A stretch of DNA of 64,000 nt, from contig CAMQGK010000144.1 of NCBI GenBank assembly GCA_947000775.1, positions 6,594,501 through 6,658,500 of the forward strand, read 5' to 3'. The DNA is from Pterois miles. Its lineage: Eukaryota > Chordata > Actinopteri > Perciformes > Scorpaenidae. Of this stretch, positions 1 through 12,906 are shown piece by piece. Each line of letters opens with the position of its first letter. The first letter of the stretch is position 1. The notes under the pieces are model-generated. The model searched no databases. It was not told the DNA's origin and saw only the letters and a list, made by a program, of their open reading frames with translations. The translations under genes and the position numbers were made by a program.

Positions 1-591
1 CAGTTTGGTTTAGGCAATAGAACTATGTATTTAAGTTTAGGCAAACTGAGTGTGAATAGCATTGTTGGCTACTAACACCTTGGTGCTAATAGCATCAGCT
101 AATAAGAATAGACATAAAAAAGAGAAACCAAACAAGCGCAAACTCAAAATTACAAGGTAAGCAGTACTCATACAGTTCTTGATGTAAACTACTATAACGC
201 TGTACAAGTGACAAAATGGTGCGAATTAGTAGCTCAAAATTCATAGCATATTAACCTTACACATGTAAGACTAATATGATAGCACCTATATAACAGCATT
301 AGTGCACACCAGAATAATATATATGATTAAGTAATAATACTTATTAGCATTTGTCTGTATTAATATAGAATAGTATAATATAGTACATATACTGTATATA
401 AAATATGATAGGGTGAGTATGTACTTATATAACATAATATTAAGTGTGTGTATGTGTATAAACGGTATATGTACTGTACATGTATACATGTGCAGAGAGA
501 GGGATTTAAGAATGGTATCTTACTGAGGATACATCATCCCAGTGTTTGTTTGATTTTAATAATCCTGTGTATCTATCTATATATTTATTTT
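1..591. other. AT-rich non-coding DNA, no gene seen
   Basis: No exon-like reading frame or recognisable RNA is visible. The stretch from about 280 to 600 is very AT-rich with many TATA/TGTA steps. Short open frames here have no plausible protein composition. Confidence 0.6.
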
Positions 592-1922
592 GGGGTGGGA
601 CGATTCATAAAATTCATGGTTCGGTTCATATCACAGTTTGGGTGACGGTTTTCAGTTTGGTTCAGCAAGGAGGCCAATTTGCAATTTCAATTTGAACATG
701 CTTTTCATTTATTTGGCAAAATAAGTCAACAACTGTTTGTCTTCTCAACAGTAGACTAACATAAGGAACAAAACTCTTCTTCACTGTCACATCTCATGGC
801 TGGACTTCTGAACTAAAAGAAAAGGCCAACTGTGTTATTTAAAAAGAATTAATAAATAAAAACTAATTATCGGCTCAGGACATCAACAAAACGTGCAGCA
901 TCAGGTCAGCCAGCAATAGACCTTTTTTCAGTAATGTATACTCGGCCAGCATCATATGAGGAAAATCTGCCATGTGTGATAACACTGATCAATATTTCAA
1001 TGATGATATGACTTGTGATAAATAAACAAATATTGAAGTGTTCATATTAGCTATACTTATATCAGCCTGGTTGTTTTTAAAGTCAGAAGCAGATCAGAAT
1101 TGAATATTTAAATCCAACTAGGACACACGTTGTTTCTAGAGCAGCAACAGTAATGTTTACAACAGCAAAGTCAACATAGAAACTCATTAATATCTCACTG
1201 GAAACAATCTAACGTATTAATAAAATAAATCATATTCCTGAGTGAAGTTTATAAAGAACTGAAGAACACAAACATCAGTCAGTATCAGTCCTTCATAACA
1301 AATACCTAAACTAACCTAAACAGTCAGACTACAGAGCCTACTGCCAGCTTTAGTTTCAACTTGTGTAGCCGAGGATGCATTGCTCCCAAACTTATGAAGA
1401 TGAATTAATAACATGGAGGCTCAGTACTTTGGACCCTTGTCAATAACAAGGCATCATCGCTTCACTGCTACCATTCTACCCTTCACAATAAAATCCCCGA
1501 ACACAAAAACTGAACACTTCTTACGAAAGGGAACTAATGTCATTTACTTACATGCGTTTACCATCCACTATTAGCCGGTGAGCTAGCATGCAGTGGCAAG
1601 CTAAAACTGTGGTAATGTAAACAGTGGCGGTGGTTGAGACACGTACGCAGTAAAATCTGGTCCGCCCTTGCCAATATTTAGCCAGTCACAGCCCACCACC
1701 TCAGCTTCAGATACACTGCGCTTGTATTATACCTCATACCCCTGTCCACCGTGTCCCAGCCTCTTTCCATAGGCCTTGATTTCTAGTGTGACAGTAAATG
1801 CAGCGAAAAAAAAAATACCCAATCAGACCTATTTAAAATTAACCGAACAATATATACACAAAGCAAACCGTGACTAGTGAACCGAACGGTTTGGATTTTT
1901 ACCTGAACCATTCCCATCTCTA
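592..1922. mobile_element. Decayed non-autonomous DNA transposon, about 1.3 kb
   Basis: The left end carries GGGTGGGACGATTCATAAA followed by GGTTCGGTTCA. The right end, read on the opposite strand, begins AGAGATGGGAATGGTTCAGG and also contains CGGTTCGGTTCAC. These are imperfect terminal inverted repeats about 1.3 kb apart. No transposase frame is visible inside. A hAT-like origin is a guess. Directly after it (about 1922-2000) lies a TATG/TATA-rich simple stretch. Confidence 0.5.
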
Positions 1923-2224
1923 ATATTTATGTATATACATATGTTTGTATGTACAGTATATGTATGTATGTATATTTATATTTGTGTATTTATATAATGT
2001 TGCATGTCTGGTGGTCAGTATATAAAGTAACACCATCCATAGTACAGTGCCATACAGGTATACAGAATACATCCATGTTTTGTCTGAAATAAGTAATTGT
2101 AAATTAAGTTCTACTGCAGTACTTCTAGTGTTTTTGCCATGTACTTCTCATTAAACTTATCATATAATGCAGATTCAGGAAAATCTTGAGGACAAACTAT
2201 TTACCAATGTTTCTCTGTTTCCAG

Positions 2225-5200
2225 AGAGGAAGTGCCATCTGGGCCGAGGAGAATGATGGAGGAAAAGTAAGAGGAGAGCCGTCCAGGGACTTTGCCAAGG
2301 TCAGTAGATTTATTTAATAAATATATGTAAACAAGACAGTGGCTGAATTAATCACAGAGTAACAGCTGATGTTTCCTCTGTTTGTTTTGTTTTAACTTCC
2401 AGCTTTATGAACTGGATAATGACCCACAACGGAAGGAGTTTCTTGATGAACTCTTTGTCTTTATGCAGAAACGAGGTAAGATTCATGTTAGAGCCTTCAA
2501 GTTTTACAAATATTATTGTTTTTGTGAGTAGCTAAGGGAGATCTTCATGTTATTTCGAGCATCGAATACCTCCTCTTCCTTTGCTCAATTAGTGAACGAG
2601 AGAGAGCAATGAGAGAGAGCAGCGATGGTCGAGTAAGCTATAGAGTGACTGAAGAGAGGGAGTGGCATGAGTGAGAACAAAGCGAATCAGAGAAATAAAA
2701 CGTTGCTGAAGAGCAGGCTTCATCCTATCCACTGTCCGTGGCTCAGCACTGCTCTCGGTCAAACGACAGACACACACCAGTAGCAGCACTCGGCACAGTG
2801 CAGGGGATCAATGGAGCATATGCACATATAAACATATAAACACATATAAATTAGGAAAAATCTTGCATATTATACCTTTTTAATAATGGAATGGCCATTT
2901 TAGCAGTAGGTATGGTATTGCAGCCGATGTTCAACTATTCAAGTTGACTATTATCTGATAAATTGATCTGACATTATACAGTAACTGAATTCACTATTTT
3001 CATTTTAAAAGGGATTACTTAAATTAGGGGTTCAATAAAAGTAAATTAATTGTTTTCAAAATGTGATAAATATTATAATAATAGAAAGATAAATACAAAA
3101 ATGAAAGGCTTAAAGTATCAAGTAATGCTGTTTTCTTGTGCTGGATGTTAGTTCAAAGCAGGTGACTGGTTGTATTATCAATTTATTAGTCCATAATAGC
3201 ATGATAACAAACTCAAAGCTTCACAGGTTTTAATTTCTCAGTTTCATCAGGAATTTAAAGAAGCTAAAATCTAACAGTTAATTTTAAAATCGTTAAAAAA
3301 AATGGGATTTTTTTTTTAATTAGCTAAAAACAGCAACCTTTTCCAACATAAACCACAGTTAGCGATAGAAATACAGCTGAAATGTCTTAAGGCTTTTTCA
3401 CTTAATTTATGTGCTCACCTTCAATTCTATACTTGTCTACCAGTGTTATGTACTATATAGCCCCTTTCCCACTGGACGAAACCCCACATACATCAGTGGG
3501 AAAATATAAAATCAGCATTCATTAGTCCAAAGTCTGAAGTATTTATCAGCAGTGATGGAAACATGACAGCCAGGTGGACACACCAGTTTTCGACCCTCTT
3601 CGGGTGTGATGCATTTTGATGTGTTTTTAAGTGAATATACAGTATAATAATATGCACGGCATACCTCCAAATTGAAAAGAGTATAACATCTATTTTTAGC
3701 ATGTTTACCTGTGTTTAAAAAAAATCTGCAAATACTCACTATTTTTTGTGTAAAAAGGGAATATGTTAAAGATGCTTATGCAGATAAATTTGGCCCAGTG
3801 CAAACAAATCAGAAATAGATGTAGCAGGACACTGTCTGCAATCTCTACTCGTGTGTGCAAAGGTCAGTACAAATGCGAGTGTGCATGTGTGTGTCTGTGA
3901 CATGTGTACATCTTAAGCACAAAGAAATCTTGTTTCTACGACTGTATTTTAACCTCCTTACTTAATTGGCTTTACTCCAAGTCAGGATTGGAAGGGTTAG
4001 CTGTCAACCCTGTGATTGGCAGGCACTGCTGGCTCTGAAACTACCCCTCCGCCCTGTGCTCAAATCAATGCAGCAACAGAGCTGCTGTTGTAGAATTATC
4101 CCCACCCCCATCCATCTGAAATAGGCTTCATTAGAGAAGTCTGTCCACACAGATTATACATGCTAAGCCATATTACCCAACATTAACCCCGGGCCCTCAA
4201 CTGCCTAAATCAGAATATGTTCTTGTCCTCCTTGTCCACTCTTATTTCATGTCTTCTTCTCAGGAGCAAAATTCAGAGAAAATGAACACATTTCATTACA
4301 TTTATCCTCTCATTCATTCAGGAACTCCTGTGAACCGCATCCCCATCATGGCGAAGCAGGTGCTGGACCTGTACAGGCTTTATAAGCTTGTGACGGAGAA
4401 GGGAGGCCTGGTGGAGGTTATCAACAAGAAGATCTGGAGGGAGATCACCAAAGGTCTCAACCTCCCCACATCCATAACCAGCGCAGCTTTCACCCTCCGC
4501 ACACAGTAGGTGTTTCTCTCGTGTAACAGAAAAGCTCAAAAAGCTGTTGTGTTGACAGACATTCTCCTCAGGAACAACCGGAGGAATAAAATGTGAACGA
4601 GTATGAAGAAGTAGAGTAGCTGATAATGTAATAGTGTGTCCAAATGTAAATTAAAAATCTCAGAATCTTGATCTCTACATTAAAAAAGCTAAGTCTGCGC
4701 TGCAAACATTAGTGCTCAATACTGATTTATTGCTCGATCAGATTTTTTTGTTTGGCTGTCCACACTTTTAATGTGGCCAATATGAGATTCCAGTATGAAC
4801 TGTTCACACTCCTGACTTGACGGTCATGCACTAAAGACAATAACAAAGACGTTACACAGAAGGTGACACAAGCAAATTCGTGAGCAGATGATAATGAGGA
4901 TGAGGAGAAAGAGAGACATTTTTATGGAGCATTGGCTGATTGTCTGTGTGTGGATGCAGAGTTAGAGCCAGGAGTGGTGGGATTGGGATGTTGTGATGTG
5001 AATTTTGATGAATGTCGATCCAATACCACTGTTAAGAAAGAGGTCGCATTGCAAAAGGTCAGACCTGTATCTGATTTAGGACCATATATGGAAGTGACCC
5101 AAATCAGAATTGAAAAGATCAGATAGTGATTTGTAACCCGACCCGTCAGATGGTTTGTTATACAGAGCTGACAACTTCTCAGATAGGGCCAGCACCAGCA

Positions 5201-8200
5201 AAGTTGGCAGGTGAACCATCTCTCAATCAAACATCTTTTCCATCAAGAAAAGCCTTCAGTGCCTTTCTTTGCTTTTCTTTCATTGAAGAAGTACTTTCCA
5301 ATTCTGATATAAACTGATGCCATAGTAGCATTTACGCAAACCTCTTTAGGAGCTGCCACTGTTGTTTAGAACGAACAGTCACCTCTCTCTGTGTCGTCAC
5401 ATGCACACCTACCGCGCCCTTAGCTGCTAGTAGCTGTAGCACAGGATGCTGATTGGTCCATGATCTGGCTTGCTGGACACAAAGGCATTACTTGAAGCCT
5501 AACAAGATGGATTTTCATGGGATATATGATCCCACGATTCTTGTGTGATCTTGTGACACTGCAGGAATCCAACTGCAAGGTATGTGATTTGTTCACACTG
5601 TTGTGAACAAAACAGATCACAGTCACGTGCAAAAAAAATCTGATTTGAACCACTTTTGCCTGCAGTGTAAACGTAGCTTCAATGGGTTAAGTGTAATACG
5701 ACTGCAATTATAACATTGGGTCTAGCATTTCAATTAATCGAACAATAATAATTATGACAAATAAATGAAATATTACTTTTTTTCAGTATTTTAAGATAAG
5801 AGAGATATTTTAAGATATTCCTTTATTTGTCCCGCAATGGGGAAATTCAATTTTTACACTCTGTTGTTTTTACTTATACACGGTACATGCAGACCCGAGA
5901 CACACACATGCACATATACATGCAACAATGGAGAGATGTCAGAGTGAGGGGGCTGCTCCTGACAAGCGCCCCGAGCAGTTGGGGGTTTGGTGCCTTGCTC
6001 AGGCAGTGCACCTCGGCAGTGCCCAAGAGGTAAACTGGCACCTCTCCAGCTACCAGTTCACACTCAGTTCTTGGTCATGTCGGGACTTGAACCGGTGACC
6101 CTCCGGTTCCCAAGCCAACTCCCTACAGACTGAGCTACTGCCGCCCCCAAAAATATCGCATCTCCTTCGAGCCGGATTCGAACCAGCGACCTAAGGATTA
6201 CAGCTGTAATGCCACTACAGTCCTCCGCTCTACCAACTGAGCTATCGAAGGGGAGCTTTATGTGGTGCACCCTTTATTGTATTTAGCATGTTACCACATT
6301 AATAGTTTTAAGTAAAGCATCTTTGAGAACTAACGAAAAAAGCTACATATGGTAATCCAAATGTATTATTAATATCTGTCTATCGTTAATTTTAATAGAA
6401 AAACATTGATTACATTTTGAGATGCTTATGAGATTATTATGCTATTAGGTTTACTATATGTTTTTTACATCTTGAAGGCAGCTATGTCATTTTCTGAATG
6501 GTGAAAAATTAACACTTTTGTGAATAATCATTTAAAGTCATCACTGTAAATTAAACCCACCAGCTTTGTTCTTGCTTTAAGATAAGTTTAGACTTGTTTT
6601 CATGCTGTGTGCAAGTCCCCATGTAATACTAATCAAAGAAGGACAAAGTTTTAGCCTCTCTGTTGGCTCAAGCACAGACATTTCAGTAATAGTTAGCTCA
6701 GATCTCTTTTTCCAGTAGGTGACTTTCAAAGCTGCATGCTAAAAGTAAGTAAAACACATTTCTTGACACTGAAATGTTGAAAGGGACGTCATTCAGTGGA
6801 TGCATGAATGGCTCTTGCACTCAGATTATTTTGAAATGCTGCTCTTTTGCACAAGATCATGTGGCTAATTAGAAACTTTTCCTTGCAGGTACATGAAGTA
6901 CCTGTACCCATTTGAGTGTGAGAAGAAGGGCCTGAGTTCTCCATGTGAGCTGCAGGCCGCCATCGACAGTAATCGCAGAGAAAGTCGACGTCCCAGCTAC
7001 ACCAACAGCTTGTACCGCTACTCTCCCTCCCCAAGCTCTGCTCCACATGCCATCCTCTCTTCACCCACAATGCAAACCACCCCGGGCTCACACAACGGCC
7101 TCAATACATCCGCTAGTCCAAATCTGAAGAGAAATGCAGGTATGATGCACTGATTTGATATTTTGAAAATCATACTTGTCTCAATGAAAGCTCGCCCCCC
7201 AGTTTGGAGAAACAAATGTATTTCAGCCACCTAAAAGAAAGGCCCACCTAAATTTGGTTAATCTAGTATCATTTTAATTGTACATGATATTTAGAATATT
7301 TTCAGTGCTTTATCTTGCTGTCAGGCAGCCCTTTCTGAGAGGGAACTGAAGCCATCATATCCAATGAAGCAAATTCACACAATAACACAAACTAACCGAT
7401 CGAGGCAGTAGTAGACCAGCAACTCCCGTGTTCTGCGAGGTAAAATTAATGGTTTTTCCTCAATGGAGAGTGGTGGCTTTGGTGAGATCATAACGGCTCC
7501 AACGCTCATAACGGCTCCTTAACGTCAGAAAAACATAGACTGTTTGATGGCAAGGCGAAAACAAATACAGCGTACACTTACACTGATATTGATTCTTTTA
7601 GGTGGCTAAAACAGATTATGCTGCTGGCCCCATCCACAGCAGTACATTGCTTTGCATCTGTGCAGTAACTCCTGTCTGTTTATCCAAACTGGGGGTGTAC
7701 AGAGCATCATCTACTGTATGTAATACACTGACTATGGATAAGTACCTCATATAACCTCACCTCAAAAACACCCAAACAATCCCTTTGATGCAGGTTACAT
7801 AAACAGGGTTATTATTCAGGCATATAATGAACTGCTATTTTCCTTTGCTTTTTCTTTGTGCTGTTCTTCTGATTCCATGACATGTTTAAAATAATTTTCA
7901 CTGTTTTTTCCTATCAGATGAGATGTCAACCCCTGTATTACCCAGCCGGTTGCCCATGGCTCTGGCACTGGGGCAGCAGCAGCAGCAGCTGGCACAAGCT
8001 GCCACATTGGAGCATTTCAGAGAGCAGCTAGAGCGAGGGCAGCAGCTGCAGGACCTGCAGCAGCTGCAGGACCTGCAGGACCTGCAGGAGTTGCAGCCGA
8101 TGGTCCGGAGAAGAAAATGATGCGGATGGCGGAGGAGCAGCAACGCCTCATGCAGCAGGCCATCCAACAAAACCTTCTGGCCTTTGCGTCTCACTTTAAC

Positions 8201-9748
8201 CCGATGAACCTCAAAATGAACAACGGACATGGTGAGTTGCTTCACTGTTTCATCATTACTTAACATGAGTTTAGAAAAGTCCAGTAATTTTAGTTTCTTT
8301 TCCTCCCACAGAGAGCAAACAGGATTTGTCTCTGAGTATCTCCACTAACGGAGCAGCCAGTATCAGTGTGTCGGTGGAGGTCAATGGCACCATTTACTCG
8401 GGTGAGTAATTACATTTTAATGGGCTTTGGCGTTTTGGTGTTTATAAAATTCCTCCCCAAAAAAAGAAAATATGTTCACTCGTAAGTGTGTTTTTATTAC
8501 ATTTATATTTAAATTATCTATATTTTTATTATTAGTAAATTTTGATATATTGTGAAACCGATGCACATTCTTAGATGTGAGACTGCAATTTACAGTACAT
8601 TGTACTTAATTTAATAAGCACAATTAGAATCTCAATTTACTGTGTTATACTGTTTAAAGAATAGTTCAGCTGACAGGCATTATCTTAGTTTAGTAAAAAG
8701 GCTGGAAACAGCCAGTGCAGCTTTGTCAGACTATTTTATGGCTGGGAGCAGTGGATTCCTTACACAGTGTGACATTTTTACACATTGGTTTTTGAGCAGA
8801 TTAAACAATAAATCTTCTCATCTAACTCAGCAAGAAAGCAAATAAGTGTCTTTTCCAAAATGTCAAACCATTCCTTTAATATTACTGTGTTTTACAGTCT
8901 TTTTTACCTGTTTTGCATTTAGTTTTTGTAAACTGTTTTGTAGACTGCTGTACTGAAGGCTTTCACGCCTCTGAATAAGAAGTACTTACAGAAATGGAAT
9001 ACAATATAACTACATTTTCATTAGTATATAATCACCTAAAACTGAGAATCGTGTATTCATCAGCTTAGAATGAGTCCTTCATATCTACATAGGGAGCGGG
9101 TCCTCCATGTTGCTCTTCCATGTTTCTAAAGTAGCCCAGAATGGACAAACCAAACACTGAACACTAGAGAGAGACTTTTGTTTCCTGAAGGTCACCGTAG
9201 TTCTCTGACAAGCTTGTAAAACTACAGTAACGTGAGCCACAGAATGCAGAACCGTGGCATCGTCAGCCACTGTCTGACTTGTGTTGCTCCTAAAGTAATG
9301 TTATTATGGTTAGGATGACCTTTGAGTGAGGCGAATAGCATTACCACGGTTTTGCACTCAGTGGCTCACACTATTGCAGTCTTGGAAAGGGAGGAGTGAG
9401 CGGAGGGGTACTCAGTTGGTTGCAGTCTGTAACCTCACCGCTAGATGCTGCCAAATCCTACACACTGTACCTTTAATGACCCTAAACTCTTCTTGAACTT
9501 GACCTTAAAATTTGTAATATCTACAGATATGACAAGGTAATCATACAATACACGCTTTTTAATGTCTGTTAGTTTTAATTTCAGTCCTATCTGATGTCTG
9601 CATTGCAGGAATGCTGTATGCCCAGAAGTCTGCTGCATCTGTGGCGTCACAAGTCGTAACTCCTGCAGGAACAAATGGTTTCAGTGCCCTGTCTTCCTCA
9701 CACAGCCCCTCCTCTTCATCTTCCACCTCCTCAAAGGGACCACATTAA
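2225..9748 (+). CDS. arid3b: ARID3-family transcription factor (3' part of gene), likely arid3b
   Basis: Seven exons are visible: 2225-2299, 2403-2475, 4322-4505, 6889-7139, 7918-8231, 8312-8401 and 9609-9748 (TAA). The N-terminal exon or exons must lie left of the window. Exons 1-4 encode an ARID DNA-binding domain, recognisable by FLDELFVFMQKRG, TPVNRIPIMAKQVLDLY, EKGGLVEVINKK, TSITSAAFTLRTQYMKYLYP and AAIDSNRRE. Exons 5-7 encode the REKLES region (ATLEHFREQLERG, then EKKMMRMAEEQQRLMQQ, then SISVSVEVNGTIYSG). That region in ARID3 proteins serves self-association and nuclear shuttling. ARID3 proteins bind AT-rich DNA. The paralog is assigned by neighbours: edc3 and csk flank ARID3B in human. 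Exon 5 is out of frame. It is 314 bp long, starts in phase with exon 4, but the conserved second half lies in another frame, so one base appears missing in the CTGCAG repeat at about 8041-8095. The exon 3 donor is GTAGGT. Confidence 0.85.
5815..6148 (-). mobile_element. tRNA-derived SINE, copy 1
   Basis: On the - strand the element starts GGGGGCGGCAGTAGCTCAG, has an A-box-like TAGCTCAGTCTGTAGGG and a B box GGTTCAAGTCCC, then a unique body, and ends with a tail GGAAATTC/GAATTTCC followed by AATAAAGGAATATCTT. It matches copies at about 37.08-37.41 kb and 47.56-47.88 kb over its full length. Its 5' end touches the T-run behind the neighbouring tRNA gene. Confidence 0.85.
6149..6153 (-). terminator. 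RNA polymerase III T-run terminator of the tRNA gene
   Basis: Five T residues on the - strand, 10 bases after the discriminator base of the tRNA-Tyr gene. A run of four or more T is the usual pol III stop signal. The SINE begins at the very next base. Confidence 0.6.
6163..6251 (-). tRNA. tRNA-Tyr(GTA) with a 16-nt intron
   Basis: Read on the - strand, the gene begins CCTTCGATAGCTCAGTTGG, has the acceptor pair CCTTCGA/TCGAAGG, D arm GCTC/GAGC, anticodon loop with CTGTAG, and T arm GGTTCGAATCC. The mature form would be 73 nt plus CCA. After the base following the anticodon there is a 16-nt insert (TGGCATTACAGCTGTA) that contains TACAG complementary to the anticodon. This is the canonical position and behaviour of tRNA-Tyr introns. 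A and B boxes are intact and all stems pair by eye. It lies inside an intron of the ARID3 gene on the opposite strand. Confidence 0.95.
7222..7609. repeat. Inverted-repeat-bounded intronic repeat
   Basis: AGCCACCTAAAAGAA near 7223 and its reverse complement TTCTTTTAGGTGGCT near 7593 bound about 370 bp in the intron between ARID3 exons 4 and 5. This is probably a small non-autonomous transposon. No coding content is seen. Confidence 0.4.
8990..9475 (+). mobile_element. MITE family A (CAGTGTGTA ends), copy 1
   Basis: Located in the last ARID3 intron. Shares its body with copies at 20.85-21.21, 33.55-34.04, 39.97-40.41 and 42.88-43.17 kb: AGAATGAGTCC, TAGGGAGCGG, CCATGTTTCTA, GTAGCCCAGAA, AAAGGGAGGAGTGAGCG. 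It ends with CCTACACACTGTACCTTTAA. The 5' terminus is missing in this copy. Confidence 0.75.
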
Positions 9749-11095
9749 GCCTCGCTGGTCTTTAAATCCCTACATAATTAACAATTAAAGCAAAATGCAT
9801 ACTAGACAAGAACTGTGTGAACTCTAACTGTAATGCTGTCTACTAGTATACCTACTAGTTGACCCCATTCACTCAAGCAGTGCAGTCTATTTGGATATCT
9901 AGCTTTGTTTTTTTCCATTATGTTGACAGTGTAATGTGCTTTAAATTATGTTTAACCTCAAAGGCTTTCAAACTTACCGTAATATAGATTCAGAGTATAG
10001 TTTACCTTTGTGCCTGTTAGAAGCTTTTCTCTTCGTGTCTAAAAGGCTTTTCTAGGTTTGTTCAGAAGTGTCTTTAGAGCCTCTTTGGGTGCTGACTGCA
10101 TTTATAGCTAATTCTCAAACAGTGTGGTTGCCAAAGTGCAGCAGACGAAGACCAAAAAGCCTTAGCTCAATGTCATAGCTTCTATCTGTAACTATTATGC
10201 TGAAGCCATTTTGTAGTAAACATTTGGTTTAACCTGACTGAAAGCTGATAGTTTATACTTTTCACAGCAGCTTTCAGGAATTATGTACACCATCGGTTTC
10301 CTAAAGAATTAGAGAAATGTGGTCCAGGTTGGTTGGATTTTTTTTTTTTTTTTTATGTTTTATATTGTGTGTCATCTTACTTTTTTATTTAATCATTTGG
10401 CTTGGCCTCATTTATTTCATGTCAGCTTTGAATCAAAGGCAAAACATGAGAGAGACAGTTTTGCCAGGAATTATATGTAGGATGGAAGTGATTCAACGTT
10501 TACCTCAATCAACTTCCCGTGTTGGTAAGTTTCTCAGGAACGTCCCTTGGACTCATCACTGTCAAACTATTTCTCCTTATATTGCTGTGTTGTTTTTGCA
10601 TAAACGCAGAGAATGTATCGCTAATGACCTCAAGCTTATTGACACTGAAACAGTGCTACCTCACTCTTCTAGAGAAACAATATGCAATACTTAATTCAGC
10701 ATGTGTTGATTTAGCCATCTGCTGGAATATACTGTATGTGGACAATCAAGTAGACATATCAATCATGCAAACAAATGTCACTGTGAACTTCAAAAATCAA
10801 GGTTACGGTAAACTGTTTTGGACTTTGATTAATGTAATTCTTGGACACGTGGCCATGAGGAATAAAACTATCTTGTGTGCTGTAGAAAGACTTGTGGTCT
10901 CTCTTTTTACACAAAGTCAGTGTTTCCTTTGCGAACCCCTCAGTGCCTTTTATGAAGATAAGTCAAAAGATCATAATGTTCTTAAAAGGTCAGCTGTTCA
11001 ATGATCCAGCCAGATTTTTGAATTATCAAAAACTGAGTGGACAGTGCATCAAAATGTTCTAGTGCTTACTAAATAAAGCTCCAACGTTCATGAAA
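9749..11095 (+). other. ARID3 gene 3' untranslated region
   Basis: Runs from the stop codon to just after an AATAAA at 11072-11077. It contains a long chance frame (10519-11004) with no family resemblance, and a poly-T run near 10340. Confidence 0.55.
11072..11077 (+). terminator. Poly(A) signal AATAAA, ARID3 gene
   Basis: Exact AATAAA about 1.3 kb after the stop codon, within CTAAATAAAGC. It is the first clear canonical hexamer downstream of the stop. A second one lies near 11652. Confidence 0.5.
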
Positions 11096-11099
11096 ATAA

Positions 11100-12906
11100 A
11101 TGACAAAATTTTTAGGTCACGGTAGATGGAGAGGTAAATTTCACAATTTTATCTCAAATTGCATTTTTTGACAGTATTTTGAATTCTATCCTCATGTGAA
11201 CTGTTGCAGTCAGTGGAAATCAAGCATTTTTAAACATCACTTTGTCACTTATGGAGGAATCCTCCTTTATTAATTTAAATTACATACAGTCGTCTAGATG
11301 AAGTACGCAGATTCTCAAAAATATTGTCTCAAACTGAATTTCTGACAGATTGAAATCTGCCTTTACATGCAACCCTGGTGAATGCCTAAGTCATAATGTG
11401 AAGTGTTAGGGCAGAAAGCTTACTGACATAATGACTTACCTTTGGTGTTGATACTAATGTTTGACTGTCTGTCTTTCCTGTACTTCTCATTTGCCTTTCT
11501 CCTTGTCCTTGTTTCTTCATCCTCCGCTTCTTCCTCTTCAAAATGCCAGGCCCCGACCCACATCTGTGCAGCTATAATGCTGCTTTATACTGCCACTCCA
11601 TGTTGACTTTTCTCCTTTTTTTTGCAGTTTGTCAGATTAAGTTTAAGTGAATAAATATGATGCATCGATATAGAATAAACCAAATGGCTCCACCTTGACC
11701 AACTTCAATTTTAAAGTGCTTCTTACACATCCTTACATCATTAATGATAATCAAATAATATAATGGTAGAGCACTCATTTGTGAGTACTTTTATTTTTTA
11801 AATTTGCAGCACTATTACTTATACTGCAGTATTGTTAGTTTTACAATCTAAATACTTCCTTCACTGGAAAGTTCCTACCAAAAAAGAATGCGTAAGCGAG
11901 TGGCCAGATGGGGGTAGTATTTCCTCTTCTATCAAACACTTCCACACAAGTTCAGGACTATTATGCAGCCATAAACATGCACATTTATCACTATTTCATT
12001 GGTCATCACCTTGACATCTCTGTTGTTATCATCTCAGTTAGGAAGTAATTTATTAAACATTTCCTGTCCTGAATTTTTATTGGTAATTGGTTCTTAATTG
12101 CAACACTGGTGACAAACCAAATTTGTACATGTGGTTTTCACAATTTGTATTTCACATCAGATTACATTTAAAAAGTTAAAAAAATAGACTGTGCATAAGG
12201 AAGAAGAAGTGGAAAGAGTCTGTATTGAGCATTAATTCCTGAGCAGCAGACGTACGACATGAGGTTATACTAATGGAGCTAAGAGCTGCTGGGTCAGAGG
12301 ATAAGGGCGGGGGATGGGCTGCAGGATTTAATGTTGGGATAGTCATTCTATAGTGACTCTGCTGGATTGGCATCTGGAACACAGTGGAAGAAAGATGCTA
12401 CAGGCACAATTTAGAGGTATTACGAGATAATATCTCCGCCCACAGCCCCCGCCCGCAAGGGAGGAATATTACCGGTCAACTCCCTCTGCAGATGAAAAGA
12501 TCACTGCTCTGGGATGAAGACTGGAAAATACTGTATGCATGTGGAGACAGCAGGATGACTTTTCAACTTTGTACCAGGAAAGACACCTGCAGCTGCTAAA
12601 GATTATTTATATGAGATTTTTTTATAAAATCATGTAATATGCAGGTTCATTTTGTTTCATAAACCTGAAACTTGTGACTCTAAATATCCAAGATGTTTTA
12701 ATGGGATACAGATGTTTTTGTGCCTTTTGTAACAATGGCTTTGATTGACTGAAGAAGGAACATGTGGGGAGATATCTCAAGGACTGAAAGCCAGAATGTG
12801 TTTTCATAAGTCAAACAGGCAATCTTCTTCATCTTGACCTCTGGACATCTACCTGTGGATGTTTTAAAATAGGCTCTGGCAAACCCCTTGGCACACTGTT
12901 GGCACC
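11100..12906. other. Intergenic DNA, nothing firm seen
   Basis: Between the ARID3 poly(A) signal and the synaptotagmin-like start codon. It should contain the promoter and 5' UTR of the next gene, but I cannot place a TATA box or transcription start with confidence. Confidence 0.4.

Noticed and set aside
5827..6270. Open frames on both strands over the SINE and tRNA
   Set aside because: Explained by the SINE and tRNA-Tyr; the same frames recur in the SINE copies at 37 and 47 kb.
7923..8120. Short Q-rich frame as an independent small protein
   Set aside because: It is ARID3 exon 5 read up to the frameshift-induced stop.
10519..11004. 161-codon + strand open frame
   Set aside because: It lies in the ARID3 3' UTR before the poly(A) signal, overlaps another chance frame and has no recognisable domain.
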